Shown piece after piece: positions 5,894-6,730 of a stretch of 6,730 bases of DNA (its first letter is position 1; every line of letters begins with the position of its first letter). The translations under genes and the position numbers were made by a program. The DNA comes from JBOGFI01 sp050743365 (GTDB lineage: Bacteria > Actinomycetota > Acidimicrobiia > IMCC26256 > JACDBD01), in the NCBI GenBank assembly GCA_050743365.1, contig JBOGFI010000223.1, positions 1 through 6,730 of the forward strand. Reading direction: 5' to 3'. The notes under the pieces were generated by a model. The model saw only the letters and a list, made by a program, of their open reading frames with translations. It was not told the DNA's origin and did no database searches.

Positions 5894-6730
5894 ATGGGTG
5901 TGCCGCTGCCAGTAGGGCTGTCCCCGAGCTCGGTCTCGGCGTTCCGAGACTGCCCGCTCGCGTTCCGCTTCGCCTACGTCGACCGCCTCCCGGAACCGCC
6001 GTCGGCCCCCGCGAGCAAGGGCACGCTCGTGCACCGGGCGCTCGAGCTGCTGATGTGCCGCGCCCCCGGCGACCGGACGCTCGACGCCGCCCTCGCCGAC
6101 CTCGACCGTGCCCGCGCCGAGATGGCCGACCATCCCGACCTTGCGGGCCTCGAGCTCACCGACGCCGAGTGGGCGGCGTTCCACGCCGACGCCGAGCTGC
6201 TGGTCCGGCGCTACTTCGAGCTGGAGGACCCGTCGACGGTGCGGCCGATCGGCCTCGAGCTCAAGCTCACGGCCAGCCTCGAGCGCCTCACGCTGCGGGG
6301 GATCATCGACCGCCTCGAGCTCGACGCCGACGGGGAGCTGGTGGTGACGGACTACAAGACCGGCACCGCCCCCCGGGAGGGGTTCGAGCAGGACCGCATG
6401 GGCGGGGTCCACTTCTACTCCCTGCTGTGCGAGCGGCTGCTGGGCCGGCGCCCGGCCCGGGTGCAGCTCATGTACCTGTCCACTCCCGAGGTCATCTCCA
6501 TGGTGCCCAGCGAGCAGTCGGTGACGGCGGTCGAGCGCCGGGCGGTGGCCCTGTGGGCGGCGGTGGAGCGGGCCTGCGAACGTGACGACTTCCGGCCCCG
6601 GAGAGGCCGCCTGTGCGACTGGTGCACCTTCCAGCCCTACTGCCCGGCCTGGGGCGGTGACCCGGCCCGGGCCGTCGAGCTGCTCGCCGCCCCCGCGGCC
6701 GCGGCCCAGCCCCTGGCCGCGACCCACCCC
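5894..6730 (+). CDS. RecB-family PD-(D/E)XK nuclease with Fe-S cluster (partial, no stop in window)
   Basis: 279 residues are visible with no stop codon. The length already matches the free-standing actinobacterial RecB-like nucleases (Mycobacterium Rv2119 type), so little is probably missing. Motifs in order: LSPSSVSAFRDCPLAFRF (9-26), the S-x-S-x-x-C-P entry with Cys20; GTLVHRALE (43-51) with His47; GIIDRLE (136-142) with metal ligand Asp139; VTDYKTG (151-157) with Asp153 and Lys155; and the YS helix near Tyr175. The cluster cysteines are Cys241, Cys244 and Cys250 (C-x2-C-x5-C), so with Cys20 all four ligands of an AddB/Cas4-like 4Fe-4S cluster are present. The residues needed for metal-dependent DNA cleavage are intact. 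It has no helicase domain of its own. A tail rich in Ala and Pro runs off the edge. It is divergent from the F420-type operon and probably unrelated in function; the likely role is DNA repair or processing. Confidence 0.92.
   Translation, partial: MGVPLPVGLSPSSVSAFRDCPLAFRFAYVDRLPEPPSAPASKGTLVHRALELLMCRAPGDRTLDAALADLDRARAEMADHPDLAGLELTDAEWAAFHADAELLVRRYFELEDPSTVRPIGLELKLTASLERLTLRGIIDRLELDADGELVVTDYKTGTAPREGFEQDRMGGVHFYSLLCERLLGRRPARVQLMYLSTPEVISMVPSEQSVTAVERRAVALWAAVERACERDDFRPRRGRLCDWCTFQPYCPAWGGDPARAVELLAAPAAAAQPLAATHP

Noticed and set aside
6149..6322. Three copies of CCTCGAGCTC (6149, 6253, 6313)
   Set aside because: All three encode Leu-Glu-Leu in the nuclease frame with preferred codons. 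The spacing is irregular, so codon bias explains them.
5834..6727. Long minus-strand open frame opposite the RecB-like nuclease
   Set aside because: Its translation is low-complexity and rich in Arg, Gly, Ala and Glu with no family motif. The plus strand has every nuclease and Fe-S motif in frame. It is the antisense artefact expected in GC-rich DNA.

Overview
The window is very GC-rich, with G or C at nearly every third codon position. It is packed with genes and has only short intergenic gaps. A luciferase-like enzyme of the kind that usually uses coenzyme F420, a free-standing RecB-type Fe-S nuclease of the kind found in mycobacteria (Rv2119-like), and apparent leaderless promoters all point to an actinobacterium. 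An acidimicrobial or related lineage is a guess. I see no RNA genes, mobile elements or CRISPR arrays. No gene-free stretch reaches 300 bases.

Left part (1-1703): a secreted alpha/beta hydrolase on the minus strand, with its C-terminus cut by the window edge, is divergent from a MarR-family regulator on the plus strand. The 49-base gap between them holds an AT-rich operator-like block with three TCAAGG/CCTTGA half-sites. The likely arrangement is a self-regulating repressor that also controls the hydrolase. The MarR gene then converges on the large minus-strand cluster. The 70-base gap between them carries a long GC-rich hairpin that could terminate transcription from both sides.

Centre (1774-5837): four minus-strand genes look like one operon. 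In order of transcription they are a luciferase-like F420-type oxidoreductase, a short-chain dehydrogenase, a BKACE/DUF849 beta-keto acid cleavage enzyme and a PaaK-like adenylate-forming ligase. Gaps are 22 and 35 bases, and the last junction is a 4-base overlap. The set reads as a catabolic route in which a redox step and a dehydrogenase make a beta-keto acid, BKACE cleaves it with acetyl-CoA, and a ligase activates a carboxylic acid. The substrate is unknown. Both the BKACE and the ligase depart from their families at positions usually conserved, which makes this operon the most interesting part of the window.

Right part (5838-6730): a 56-base divergent region holds two inverted TATGGT boxes 6 to 8 bases from the two start codons, suggesting paired leaderless promoters. 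To its right is a RecB-family PD-(D/E)XK nuclease with a four-cysteine Fe-S signature, almost complete but without a stop codon inside the window.
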